In this document: piece after piece, positions 54,145 to 62,338 of the stretch
How positions within the stretch are numbered: position 1 is the first letter of the stretch
How the letters are laid out: every line of letters starts with the position of its first letter
Source: Chryseobacterium oryctis
GTDB taxonomy: Bacteria; Bacteroidota; Bacteroidia; Flavobacteriales; Weeksellaceae
Length of the DNA stretch: 64,000 bases
Assembly (NCBI RefSeq): GCF_025971925.1
Contig: NZ_JAPDHV010000007.1
Location: 62,001-126,000 of the forward strand
Direction of reading: 5' to 3'
The notes under the pieces: generated by a model
The model's database searches: none
What the model was told of the DNA's origin: nothing
The model's input: the letters and a program-made list of their open reading frames with translations, nothing else
Position numbers and translations under genes: made by a program

Positions 54145-55224
54145 CTAACTCAAAAACCAATGATAATCAGAATTACCATTGAGACTTTGTTGAATACCTT
54201 TGGTAAAATCAAAAGCATTCAAATTTCTATCTAAAAATGTATCTATATAACTGCTTTTATTGGCTTGCGTAAAAAGATTGTAGAGACTCCAAAGATTTAT
54301 ATCTCCATCATTATTTCTACAGAAACTTTCATCTTCATAATAATCTTTTGTAATGGTGTTGATATGACCATCAGTAAATTGGAGTAATGGTATCTTTAAT
54401 TTCTCTTTTTTAGGTAAATGCTGATATAACCTTGTTCTACCTAATAATTGAGCAAACTGACGTTCAGTTAATGAGTAATCTGCAAGCTCTTTCATTTCAG
54501 ATAAATGTTTCTCAGCATTATAATTGTTAAGTACCTGGAAAAGGTTAGATTGTAGTTCTTCATAAGAGCTAACCTTCAAATCATCAACAAATCCATCACT
54601 CCATACACAGAGATTACAGCATACTTTATTCTGAAAACCAACAAAGAATTTAAACTTCTCAAAAGTTTTCTTATTGTACAGATTCTCCCGATTATAGGCT
54701 CTAACTCCACCAATTGTTAATGACAGTTCATTACCGTTAATAATATCTGTTATTGCAGGTATTTTAACAATAAAAGCCATCCTTTCATAATAAATAGTTT
54801 TCTCATGGTCTAACAAATCCTTCACATTCTTATAAATAGCACCTGGAGTCCTACCTTTGATTTGATGAGAAACCCTTATTTCAGGCTCACTGATAGAATG
54901 GTTAGGAAATACATTGGAAATACAATTTTGAGATATTTCTATAAACTCCTGATGACTAATAGTCTTTTCGTTATCCTTGCTGAATACAGGTATAATACAT
55001 TCATTTTTTAAATGTTGTAAATTAATTTCCTGTGTATTAGCTTCTATGAAAGGTTTATTTTCATAAGTTGAATTTTGAGAAAAATTCACAACCCTACCAA
55101 TATCTTTAATATTATTATTTATTATATTTTCTTTCGGTAACTCTATTATGTTAGCACTTTTTGCTGGTCTTAAATCAAAAGCCTGCTCTAATGTAGCAGG
55201 CTTAATGTGTCTTAGTGTGTCCAT
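54145..55224 (-). CDS. DUF3871 family mobile-element protein
   Basis: A 359-aa protein with the DUF3871 pattern of Bacteroidota mobile elements: IRVSHQIKGRTPGAIYK, LDHEKTIYYERMAFIVKIP, LTIGGVRAYNRENLY, KFKFFVGFQNKVCCNLCVWSDG, LADYSLTERQFAQLLGR and NLWSLYNLFTQANKSSYIDTFL. The family has no established function but resembles DUF932-type proteins and is usually found beside single-strand DNA metabolism genes. It overlaps the upstream ATPase gene by 23 bases, so the two are co-translated. Confidence 0.83.
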   Translation of the reverse strand: MDTLRHIKPATLEQAFDLRPAKSANIIELPKENIINNNIKDIGRVVNFSQNSTYENKPFIEANTQEINLQHLKNECIIPVFSKDNEKTISHQEFIEISQNCISNVFPNHSISEPEIRVSHQIKGRTPGAIYKNVKDLLDHEKTIYYERMAFIVKIPAITDIINGNELSLTIGGVRAYNRENLYNKKTFEKFKFFVGFQNKVCCNLCVWSDGFVDDLKVSSYEELQSNLFQVLNNYNAEKHLSEMKELADYSLTERQFAQLLGRTRLYQHLPKKEKLKIPLLQFTDGHINTITKDYYEDESFCRNNDGDINLWSLYNLFTQANKSSYIDTFLDRNLNAFDFTKGIQQSLNGNSDYHWFLS

Positions 55225-56080
55225 TTGTTGAATAATTTTTAGGATTGGATAGTTGTATTAGGAAACTCTTTTTCTCTTCATAATGAGGTTTTAGGTTCTC
55301 TTGATATTCAGGATATTGCTTATATAAAGCCAGTAATTCAGCTATATCATTACAATACTGGATTTGTTGAATTACCTGCTGTTCATTAAGAACATTTTGA
55401 TTTCCAGGTACGCCACTATTACACCAATCTAAAATCTGCTTCCCTGTCAATTCACTTATCTGAAATTCAGGTTTTCCCATAAATAAGCCTGTTCTGTCTT
55501 TACTTGACACAGCATAATGCTTAATGTCAATATCAAAAACCAAAGTAAATTCGTAGTCTAATCCATCTCTTTGAACTGATTTCAGACCTACTTTTTCAGG
55601 AGTGTATTTACCATCTTTTTGGTTCAATACATAGTCCTGTTTAGTTCTCATAGTGGCAATGATATGAGCATTGGTTTGAAGGATTTTATCTACAAATGCT
55701 TTCTGTCTTGGAGTAACCTTTGCCCAGTTAGTAAAGCTGTTTCCCGCTAATTTGGAATGAAAATCCAACAATTCATCCCATTCATGAGAAATGGAATCTA
55801 TAACAATGACTTCCATTCCAGCTTTTTCACAAACTTCAATAGCCTTAATGTAATTCTCAGGTGTGAACGGTGGTGTCATTGTCAAGACATTGTAATTACC
55901 TAAATGAGCATATAAATCAGCACTTCCATTTTCTGTATCAATTACAGCTACCTTTGATAAATCGCCATTAGTCAGTCCTTGTGCTATAAGTAATGAGGAA
56001 TAGGTTTTCCCTGTTCCTGATGCACCTTGTAGAGCCATTTTGATTTTGGCTCTCTTTCTTTCGCTTTGTCTTAATTGCAT
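55202..56080 (-). CDS. RecA-like nucleotide-binding protein (phage/plasmid AAA_24 type)
   Basis: A 292-aa ATPase with Walker A LQGASGTGKTYSSLLIA near residue 20, Walker B VIVIDSISHEWDELL, and the following ATMRTKQDYVL, as in phage- and plasmid-encoded AAA_24 proteins related to Sak4/RecA-type annealing ATPases. The C terminus (residues ~230-292) is helical and charged. It probably handles single-stranded DNA in replication or recombination of the element. First gene of a two-gene operon with DUF3871, divergent from the polymerase-like gene. Confidence 0.82.
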   Translation of the reverse strand: MQLRQSERKRAKIKMALQGASGTGKTYSSLLIAQGLTNGDLSKVAVIDTENGSADLYAHLGNYNVLTMTPPFTPENYIKAIEVCEKAGMEVIVIDSISHEWDELLDFHSKLAGNSFTNWAKVTPRQKAFVDKILQTNAHIIATMRTKQDYVLNQKDGKYTPEKVGLKSVQRDGLDYEFTLVFDIDIKHYAVSSKDRTGLFMGKPEFQISELTGKQILDWCNSGVPGNQNVLNEQQVIQQIQYCNDIAELLALYKQYPEYQENLKPHYEEKKSFLIQLSNPKNYSTNGHTKTH

Positions 56081-56246
56081 AATATTTTTTGTTTAATGGT
56101 TAATCTTAAAAATTTAATTATTATGTAGTTCTAATACATATCTATCACTGTAGTATTTTATCATTTATCTTGATTTTAATTTAATACCTCAATCACCAAT
56201 ACCAAATTGATAATCATCAATTTATGATATTTTAGAGGCTTTATAT

Positions 56247-56277
56247 TTTTTGTATATTCATATAATTTTTGTATATT
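56247..56277. repeat. Iteron-like direct repeat pair
   Basis: TTTTTGTATATT occurs at 56247-56258 and again at 56266-56277, spaced 19 bases start to start. Only two copies are seen. Confidence 0.45.
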
Positions 56278-56365
56278 TAAATGTTGAAATTCTTTGAATA
56301 AAACATGAAGCAAGGATTCATTTTAGGAGTGTTGGTGGTTCTACTCTAAAAATCTAATCCAGCCT

Positions 56366-56399
56366 AATTCTCAGGAATTAGCCCTTTCTTCTGAAAGGG
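56366..56399 (+). promoter_or_regulatory. Two tandem hairpins before the polymerase-like gene
   Basis: AATTC-TCAG-GAATT (56366-56379) is followed by CCCTTT-CTTCTG-AAAGGG (56382-56399), ending three bases before the ATG at 56403. The second stem contains the purine-rich stretch that would act as ribosome binding site, so it may restrict translation. Confidence 0.45.
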
Positions 56400-56402
56400 G
56401 TT

Positions 56403-57875
56403 ATGTTGTTAAATAATACAACACTAAATACCACCAAGAACCATCTTGGAAGTGAACCCAGAAAAAATCCTGATGAGGTATTTCAGGTAGAAGCATGTAA
56501 ACAGTTTCGTGAAACTTTTCCTGTTTATATTCCCAATAATTTTGATATTACTGGATTAGTTAAACAGAATCCCCCTAATTTTAAGTATCACAAAGACTAT
56601 TTTCTTTATTTAGTGCATCTTGTTACTGACATTCAGTCAAAAAATAAAGATGTAGAATACGATTTTATTCCTTTTTACAGTCCTCTGATTCAAAGAAGAG
56701 TAAGAAAATATAGGGACTATCTAAATTACTTAGTGGAGAATAAAGTTCTTGAAGAAAAGAGACAGTATGTAGTGGGTAAGCAATCAAGAGGATTCTGTTT
56801 TACATCAAAATACCAAACAGAAGTTAAGCTTACTTTTATTACTAAATCAACTTTAATAAAATCCATATCAGAATTTATTAGAATTAAACCAAAAGAAACT
56901 TGTGAAGATTCAATAAATTTTGAACCTGAAAGCAACTTAGGTTATCTTCTTAAATGGTATAATCATAAATTGACAATAGATTTTAAAGGTGCTAAATTAT
57001 ATTTAGAGGATTTGAGAAGTCAAGATGAAAAACATTTCCTTGATAAGTATAAAGCAATGTCAAGATTTAATAGCAGATACATTGTTTTGTTAAAACTACA
57101 AAGGCAAGAATTTATTCATACTATTGACTCTACAGCAGGCAGGCTTCATACTGTTTTAACTCAACTCAAAGGTGATTTAAGACAGTTTGTCAAATATGAT
57201 GGAAAACCTTTAGTGGCTATTGATGTAACCAATTCTCAACCCTATTTATCTACTGTGTTTTTCAATCAGAATAAATATAAAAGCAATAAACTTTTAGAAA
57301 GAATCAGATTGTACAATAAATCCTATAAAATAAATATGGAGCATGAGAACTTTGTTCCTTACTTTTTGGAAAAGAAGATTAAAGAATTTGCTAAACTTGA
57401 TGATGTTGTTAGCTTTATTGAAATTGTAAAATCTGGTCAGCTATATGAGAAGTTTGGTGAACTGCTAACTTCTAAAGGCTTAATTAATCAAGAGAATCCA
57501 ATAAGAAAACAAGCAAAGGAAATAATTTTCAGTTCAATATTTAGTCCTAATCAATCCATAGCTTATAATCAGCCTATGCAGATTTTTAAAGAAAACTTCC
57601 CCAATGTTTATGAGATTTATAGGTCAATAAAACAGAGTGAACACAGAACGTTAGCTTGTGTATTACAGAATCTTGAAGCTGATTTAGTTTTACATCAAGC
57701 TTGTAAAATCATTTCAGAAACAAGACCAAATGCACCATTATTTACATTACATGATGCAATTATTACAACGGATGAACATAAAAATTTTGTTAAAGATGTA
57801 TTACACGATGTATTATTAAATGCAATAGGTATTCCACCTACATTAAAATTTGAAGAATGGAAAAAGGTAGCTTAA
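56403..57875 (+). CDS. Divergent family A DNA polymerase-like protein
   Basis: A 490-aa protein of no obvious annotation, but in order it shows the family A (Pol I) landmarks: STAGRLHT (Arg247) and Arg260 like the TGRL/R region; motif A VAIDVTNSQP (Asp274); motif B RKQAKEIIFSSIF (Arg368, Lys372, Phe376, Phe380; the R-x3-K-x3-F-x3-Y helix pattern); FPNVYEIY; LQNLEADLVLHQA like the Q-x-x-x-AD segment; and motif C TLHDAII (His450-Asp451). The N-terminal ~200 residues lack a 3'-5' exonuclease and look like a DNA-binding helical domain (LIQRRVRKYRDYLNYLVENKVLEEK). It probably copies the mobile element. An RNA polymerase-like or inactive relative is the alternative. Confidence 0.68.
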   Translation: MLLNNTTLNTTKNHLGSEPRKNPDEVFQVEACKQFRETFPVYIPNNFDITGLVKQNPPNFKYHKDYFLYLVHLVTDIQSKNKDVEYDFIPFYSPLIQRRVRKYRDYLNYLVENKVLEEKRQYVVGKQSRGFCFTSKYQTEVKLTFITKSTLIKSISEFIRIKPKETCEDSINFEPESNLGYLLKWYNHKLTIDFKGAKLYLEDLRSQDEKHFLDKYKAMSRFNSRYIVLLKLQRQEFIHTIDSTAGRLHTVLTQLKGDLRQFVKYDGKPLVAIDVTNSQPYLSTVFFNQNKYKSNKLLERIRLYNKSYKINMEHENFVPYFLEKKIKEFAKLDDVVSFIEIVKSGQLYEKFGELLTSKGLINQENPIRKQAKEIIFSSIFSPNQSIAYNQPMQIFKENFPNVYEIYRSIKQSEHRTLACVLQNLEADLVLHQACKIISETRPNAPLFTLHDAIITTDEHKNFVKDVLHDVLLNAIGIPPTLKFEEWKKVA

Positions 57876-57878
57876 AAA

Positions 57879-59093
57879 CTACCTTTCCAACTTCTTACTT
57901 AATTTAATCATCTGTTCACTCACTTTCTTATTTACTACTTTAGCATAATGTTCCTGAGTAATGGTAATTTTAGAATGCCCTAAAAGTTCACTAACAATTT
58001 CTATAGGCACATCATTATACAATAAAACAGTTGTAGCAAAAGTTTTCCTTACTATGTGATGGGTAAGATTCTTCTGAATACCTATTATCTCTGCAATTTC
58101 TTTTAAATAAGAGTTGAATTTCTGATTACTTATTTTAGGTAATATTCTATTGATATTTCCTATTTTCTGATATTTCTCTATTATGTTAGCACTTTTAGAC
58201 AGAAGAGGTATAGAGATTTCCTTTTGAGTTTTCTCTCTTATCATCTTAATCCAATAATTTCCATCAAATCCCTTAACAATATGTTTTGCTTCCAGGTTTG
58301 ACATTTCATTATATGCCAAACCTGTATAGCAACAGAAAATAAACATATCAGCTACTTGCTGTAATCTGAATTGTGAAAATTGATGCTTTTCAAGTGATTC
58401 AAGTTCCTCTGTAGTAAGATAAACAACCTCTTTCTTTATTAATTTAACTCTGCAGAGAATAAAGGGGTCTTTATCAATTATTCCTTCTGAAATTGCTATT
58501 CTAATCATTCTTCTGAATCTTTGTATTGTTTTATTAACAGTTGCAAGAGCTAAGTTCTTTTCATATTTTAGATAAAACTCATAATCTTGAACAAACTTCA
58601 AATTCATATCTTTGAACTGATAATCATTCTTATTGTACTGGTGCTTTAAATAGTCTTTCAGTAATTGTTTTGCCTGTTTAAACTTCCAAAGAGTACCAAT
58701 TGTATAGTCTTTACCAACCAGCTTTTCTAACTTATCATTATGTTCGTTAAAAACATGAAGTACTGTTTTGTTTTTTTTGGGAATTCCCCCCTTATATTGT
58801 AGAAAAATATCTTCTACATCAAAAGTCTCTTCATTAACCTGTAGAAATAAAAAAGCCTGATTAATTTCATTCTTAATCAGACCTAATTGTGTATTAATAA
58901 AACTGTTTTCTTCATTGGGTGGTTTAGCCTTCTGCTGTTTACTATTCCAATTATTAGGATTTATGAATAACCCTAAAGAAAACTCTTTTCTATCTTGTTG
59001 AAATGTAATCCTACATCTTATAGGACACTTTCCCTGTTGATTAACTTTTACTTTTTGTAATAGAAAAAGTATTGATAATTTATTGTTATTCAT
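57879..59093 (-). CDS. Tyrosine recombinase (Bacteroidota arm-binding integrase)
   Basis: A 404-aa integrase of the Bacteroidota type. An arm-binding N-terminal domain (LSILFLLQKVKVNQQGKCPIRCRITF, FSLGLFINPNNWN) is followed by a SAM-like core-binding domain (FVQDYEFYLKYEKNLALATVNKTIQRFRRMIRIA). The catalytic domain has TGLAYNEMSNL, HHIVRKTFATTVLL (H-x-x-R), LGHSKITITQEHY (H and nucleophile Tyr). The first catalytic Arg position is Ala (TGLAYNE), a known variation in the IntDOT group. The Met at 59093 is favoured; an upstream Met at 59141 would add 16 residues unlike the family. Its stop lies three bases from the polymerase-like stop (convergent). Confidence 0.87.
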   Translation of the reverse strand: MNNNKLSILFLLQKVKVNQQGKCPIRCRITFQQDRKEFSLGLFINPNNWNSKQQKAKPPNEENSFINTQLGLIKNEINQAFLFLQVNEETFDVEDIFLQYKGGIPKKNKTVLHVFNEHNDKLEKLVGKDYTIGTLWKFKQAKQLLKDYLKHQYNKNDYQFKDMNLKFVQDYEFYLKYEKNLALATVNKTIQRFRRMIRIAISEGIIDKDPFILCRVKLIKKEVVYLTTEELESLEKHQFSQFRLQQVADMFIFCCYTGLAYNEMSNLEAKHIVKGFDGNYWIKMIREKTQKEISIPLLSKSANIIEKYQKIGNINRILPKISNQKFNSYLKEIAEIIGIQKNLTHHIVRKTFATTVLLYNDVPIEIVSELLGHSKITITQEHYAKVVNKKVSEQMIKLSKKLER

Positions 59094-59253
59094 TGATTTA
59101 TAGTTTAGAATATGGTACACCAAAATAGAAAAATGATACACCTAATTGAATGCCTTTTAGACATTCAAATTAATTTTAAAATTGATAAAATTTAGAGTAT
59201 TTAAAAATTCAACAGTATAGTAAACTATTGAAAAACAGTATATAAAAACAAAA

Positions 59254-59279
59254 AAGCACCTACATTACTGTAAGTGCTT
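59254..59279 (+). terminator. Hairpin directly before IS copy 3
   Basis: Stem AAGCAC/GTGCTT plus TACA/TGTA with one mismatch and a TTAC loop, followed by a T-rich run, then the IS left end at 59288. Same arrangement as at 45697 although the hairpin sequence differs. Confidence 0.55.
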
Positions 59280-59287
59280 CTTTTATT

Positions 59288-59985
59288 GTGGTCCCTCTCG
59301 TCACATTCTCGAACTGCTTTGAATTGTTTTCCAACATATTACACTAATCTTCAAACCCTTACTGGGCTCGAAACACGTTGATTTTGAATTCGAATATTCG
59401 AAATAATGACTTTGAGAATAGATGTGACTTTTTCCAATTCCATTGTGGAAGATCCTTACAAGATTATGAAATCCTATTATTTTCGTTCCAAGGAAATTCT
59501 CTCTACGACAATCTATCAAGAATTAAAATTCTTTATTGAAGATTACAATTTCAACCGACCTTGTTACAAACATAGGATTTACACTCCCAATGAAGTCCAT
59601 GAAAATCCTGAACTGGCAAATTTCAAACTCGTCTTACAAAATTCTAACCAGCAACGACTGGAAGAAAACCGTAAGTCCTGTTGCAAGATTTCGGCATAAT
59701 ATGGAAATTCCCCATCCTTCTCTCCTATTTTGAATATTCGAACCAATATTATCAATGAACTTTTCTCTTTTTGAAATCTCCTGAATAAATCAGATGTTCA
59801 AATATAATTTTTCTTACTATTTTTTCACATAAAATAATGTCTAGCATTCTACAAACCTCAATTCGAATTTTCGAATCAATTGATATAGAATTACTTGAAT
59901 TACTCCATCTTTGTAACTCACTTCTTTTCAAGTTCTTACTCATTTCTGAAAAAAAACTTTTTTTCAGCTACTCAAAGAGGGAGCC
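59288..59985 (+). mobile_element. IS copy 3, internally deleted (both ends kept)
   Basis: The left end (59288-59403) almost equals that of copy 1. Most of the transposase is missing: soon after the left end the sequence enters the 3' part of the gene. The right end, read inward from 59985, is GGCTCCCTCTTTG and matches the GGCTCCCTC of copy 2. It cannot encode a working transposase but has both ends, so it could be moved in trans. Confidence 0.72.
59406..59699 (+). pseudogene. IS transposase, C-terminal remnant
   Basis: About 90 codons aligning with the end of the intact transposase: VTFSNSIVEDPYKIMKSYYFRS corresponds to VQFSNSMIEGHFKILKKFFRS, YTPNEVHENPELANFK to YTPDEIHNNPELADVK, and RLEENRKSCCK to RLENNRNSCCK. 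The catalytic Glu region is kept but both Asp regions are lost. The ATG at 59406 is fortuitous at the deletion junction. Confidence 0.8.
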
Positions 59986-60066
59986 GTCTAACCAATCTAA
60001 AAATGTAGCATAAAGTGTATATGAATTTTGTCTCAAAAATAGTTGCAAGTTCAATTACTTTTGTAA

Positions 60067-60096
60067 AAGGTTACAGATAGTTTTACCTGTAACCTT
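60067..60096 (-). terminator. Probable terminator of the secreted-protein gene
   Basis: A ten-base perfect stem (60067-60076 with 60087-60096) and ten-base loop, 31 bases beyond the stop of the gene at 60127, with a short T-run on the minus strand. Between the IS end (59985) and this hairpin nothing else is seen. Confidence 0.6.
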
Positions 60097-60126
60097 GTAC
60101 ATCATTTATGGTTCTAGAATCATTGA

Positions 60127-60780
60127 TCAGGGCTTCCAAAAACTCCATACTGTACCATTATAAACTGCTAACTGTTTGGACGTTGTATCATACACCATCA
60201 TTCCTGCAGAAGGATTTATAATGTTTATATGGGGACTTTCAACTTTTGGTAAGACCATTGCTTTATCTGTATCAGTAAGCACTAAAATTCCTACAGTTGT
60301 ATCGCTATTTCCATTTATACCAATTGCTACTTTTGCATTTTCCTCCTCTTTTACATTATCTTGTAACGAGGAATCAATATTACTTAAAGCTGTATATGTA
60401 ATATCATTGTTAGAGGCATCTTTTAAGCTAAGAGGAAATTCTGGATCTCCTGTAAGATCAAACCAGCTCCCCCCTTTCATATACTTCATCTTCTTATCAG
60501 ACAAGTCAAAAATTATTGTGCCATCCACAACCATCCCCTGCATCCCTCGATAACCAGCACCTGTAGTACTGTCATAAGCTACTGGATTATTAGGAACAGT
60601 AGATACCCATGGAACAACAATTCCTTTCTTATTATCTGGAGAATCATAAAACTCTAGCGAAATGTTAGGATGAGGAGTTATACCATCCGATAATGGGGTT
60701 ATTTCTTTTTTGCCTATTGCCACTTGCGCAGAAGCATGAGAGGCAATAAAACACGTAAATACTAATACTATCTTTTTCAT
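60127..60780 (-). CDS. Secreted protein with Bacteroidota 'GMMVYD' C-terminal motif
   Basis: A 217-aa exported protein. The start at 60780 gives a clean signal peptide (KKIVLVFTCFIASHASAQ) directly followed by VAIGKKEI, whereas the upstream Met at 60843 would bury it. The C-terminal part has INPSAGMMVYDTTSKQLAVYNGTVWSFW, the NP-x-G-MMVYD-x-x-L-x-x-Y-x-x-W motif common on Bacteroidota surface proteins. The same kind of motif ends the adjacent vWA protein. Function unknown; probably a surface or matrix protein. Confidence 0.72.
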   Translation of the reverse strand: MKKIVLVFTCFIASHASAQVAIGKKEITPLSDGITPHPNISLEFYDSPDNKKGIVVPWVSTVPNNPVAYDSTTGAGYRGMQGMVVDGTIIFDLSDKKMKYMKGGSWFDLTGDPEFPLSLKDASNNDITYTALSNIDSSLQDNVKEEENAKVAIGINGNSDTTVGILVLTDTDKAMVLPKVESPHINIINPSAGMMVYDTTSKQLAVYNGTVWSFWKP

Positions 60781-60876
60781 TATATTCAATGTATGTTTAG
60801 ATAAACTTATCAGAGACTCTCCTTGTATTGGATAAGCCTCCAAAAAGTTCTTTAGAATAATTTGTTACAGTTATAA

Positions 60877-62295
60877 TTAGTCTGGACAAGCTTTTGTGTT
60901 GAAACATTGCCAACTATATGAGTTACCATCCACGGTGGTATAAATCTTCAAACAATCTGCCTCTTCATCATACACCATCATCCCTTCTATAGGATTGGCA
61001 ATTGCTAAAACCTGTGCAGTTGTAGGAATTCTATTTACCACAAACCCTTTTTCTTTAGATTCTAGGGCTGTCCACGCCCCCTTACGTACCATTGGCCAAT
61101 TACCATTATCGATACCTGCTCTGCCAAGAGCTGTAATACCTTGATTGGTATTTAGTACTGTACCGGAGGTGTTTGCTGGTTTGTAACAATGACAACTAAT
61201 TGCACTTACACTTACAGATACGATGCTGGAAGTAGAAGTTCCCTCGCAATAACTATCTGCTACAACTACATAATAATAGGTAGTACCAGAGGTGCTGGTA
61301 GGTGGAGTGTACGCAGCAGATGTAGCTCCCGCTATAGCTGTACCTCCTGTTGTACTATTGGTAGTATTGCTATACCATTGGTAGCTTAGGGTACCATTAC
61401 CTGTGGCACTCGCCACTAACGCTTGTGGGCTTCCGCCAAGACAAACACTTTGGGTAGGAGGCGTTACAGCATCTATATCTACCACAGGAGCACAAGCAGT
61501 ACAGATATTTCCTGCTAAAGTCTCCAGATCAATAGAAGAAACATCGAAAGTAGAACTAGCTATGAATCTACGAGGCTTTACCCCGCTCCCCTCAGGGTCT
61601 CCTGCATTAGCCTCCACATTTCCTGTATAGTTCCCACCGACAGATGCAATAGCTGCGGCAGCACTTCGGGCAGTAGTATCATTAGCAGCACCCAGTCCTG
61701 TAGGAGCATGCAAAACTACAAAGGTAGCACCTCTCTCTGCTTTAAAATTATTATAAGTTTCAAATGCAGGACCAGTGCCTGTGGATACTAGCCATGAAGA
61801 ACCTTGACCTCTACTAGCATCAGTAAATAGAAAAATTACAAGACGATTGGTAGACTGTTTATTCAATTTCTTCTGCGAACTGACAATTCTACTATCATTA
61901 ACTCCGTCTAAAGCATTGCCTATTCTAGAAAGTGCTAGTGAAGCATAATCAGCCGTGCCTAAACTACGTCTATTAAAGTTTTTTACTGCTGTAGCATCAT
62001 TGCTAAAATCTGCTTCAATATATATTTTAGATGATTCCCCTGGTGCTGAACCATACTGTACGACTGCAGCTCTGTTATAGGGGTTGCAATTCAAAATTTC
62101 ATCTATTAAAGTTCTGGTTGACGCAGTCATATTTGACCATTCCGTTGCATCAATAGAACCAGAGGTGTCCATCCAAAAAATAACGTCTACCCCTTGTGCA
62201 CTAAGGCGACTTGTAAATAATGATAATACCAAAAGGGAGAATACTAGTACTTTCTCTTTTAGTGCTTGTAATAATCTTTTATTTTTTATTTGCAT
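60877..62295 (-). CDS. Secreted von Willebrand A domain protein
   Basis: A 472-aa exported protein. Signal peptide to about residue 33 (VLVFSLLVLSLFTSRLSAQ). Then a vWA domain with a MIDAS-type WMDTSGSID (DxSxS) and the later strand RLVIFLFTDASRGQG, about residues 36-270. An Ig/PKD-like domain follows (PPTQSVCLGGSPQALVASATGNGTLSYQWYSN, then TTYYYVVVADSYCEG). The tail has AIANPIEGMMVYDEEADCLKIY plus Cys residues. vWA domains bind proteins through a divalent metal, so adhesion is likely. It is probably part of an operon with the secreted proteins on either side. Confidence 0.8.
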   Translation of the reverse strand: MQIKNKRLLQALKEKVLVFSLLVLSLFTSRLSAQGVDVIFWMDTSGSIDATEWSNMTASTRTLIDEILNCNPYNRAAVVQYGSAPGESSKIYIEADFSNDATAVKNFNRRSLGTADYASLALSRIGNALDGVNDSRIVSSQKKLNKQSTNRLVIFLFTDASRGQGSSWLVSTGTGPAFETYNNFKAERGATFVVLHAPTGLGAANDTTARSAAAAIASVGGNYTGNVEANAGDPEGSGVKPRRFIASSTFDVSSIDLETLAGNICTACAPVVDIDAVTPPTQSVCLGGSPQALVASATGNGTLSYQWYSNTTNSTTGGTAIAGATSAAYTPPTSTSGTTYYYVVVADSYCEGTSTSSIVSVSVSAISCHCYKPANTSGTVLNTNQGITALGRAGIDNGNWPMVRKGAWTALESKEKGFVVNRIPTTAQVLAIANPIEGMMVYDEEADCLKIYTTVDGNSYSWQCFNTKACPD

Positions 62296-62338
62296 TTTTA
62301 ATGTTTTAATTACTTTATATTTTTTTCATCTTTTGTAT

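Larger units (their letters stand above)
56081..56402. other. Divergent control region of the mobile module, possible origin
   Basis: 322 very AT-rich bases between the ATPase operon and the polymerase-like gene. They hold two 12-base direct repeats (56247, 56266) and two tandem hairpins before the ATG, all listed separately. Repeats, AT-richness and neighbouring replication genes make it a candidate replication origin, by inference only. Confidence 0.4.

Noticed and set aside
59288..59330. tRNA-like 3' end in the reverse complement of the IS left end (GTTCGAGA...GGGACCA)
   Set aside because: The TTCGA loop and terminal ACCA are at the wrong distance, and no anticodon or D arm can be folded upstream; it recurs only as part of the IS.
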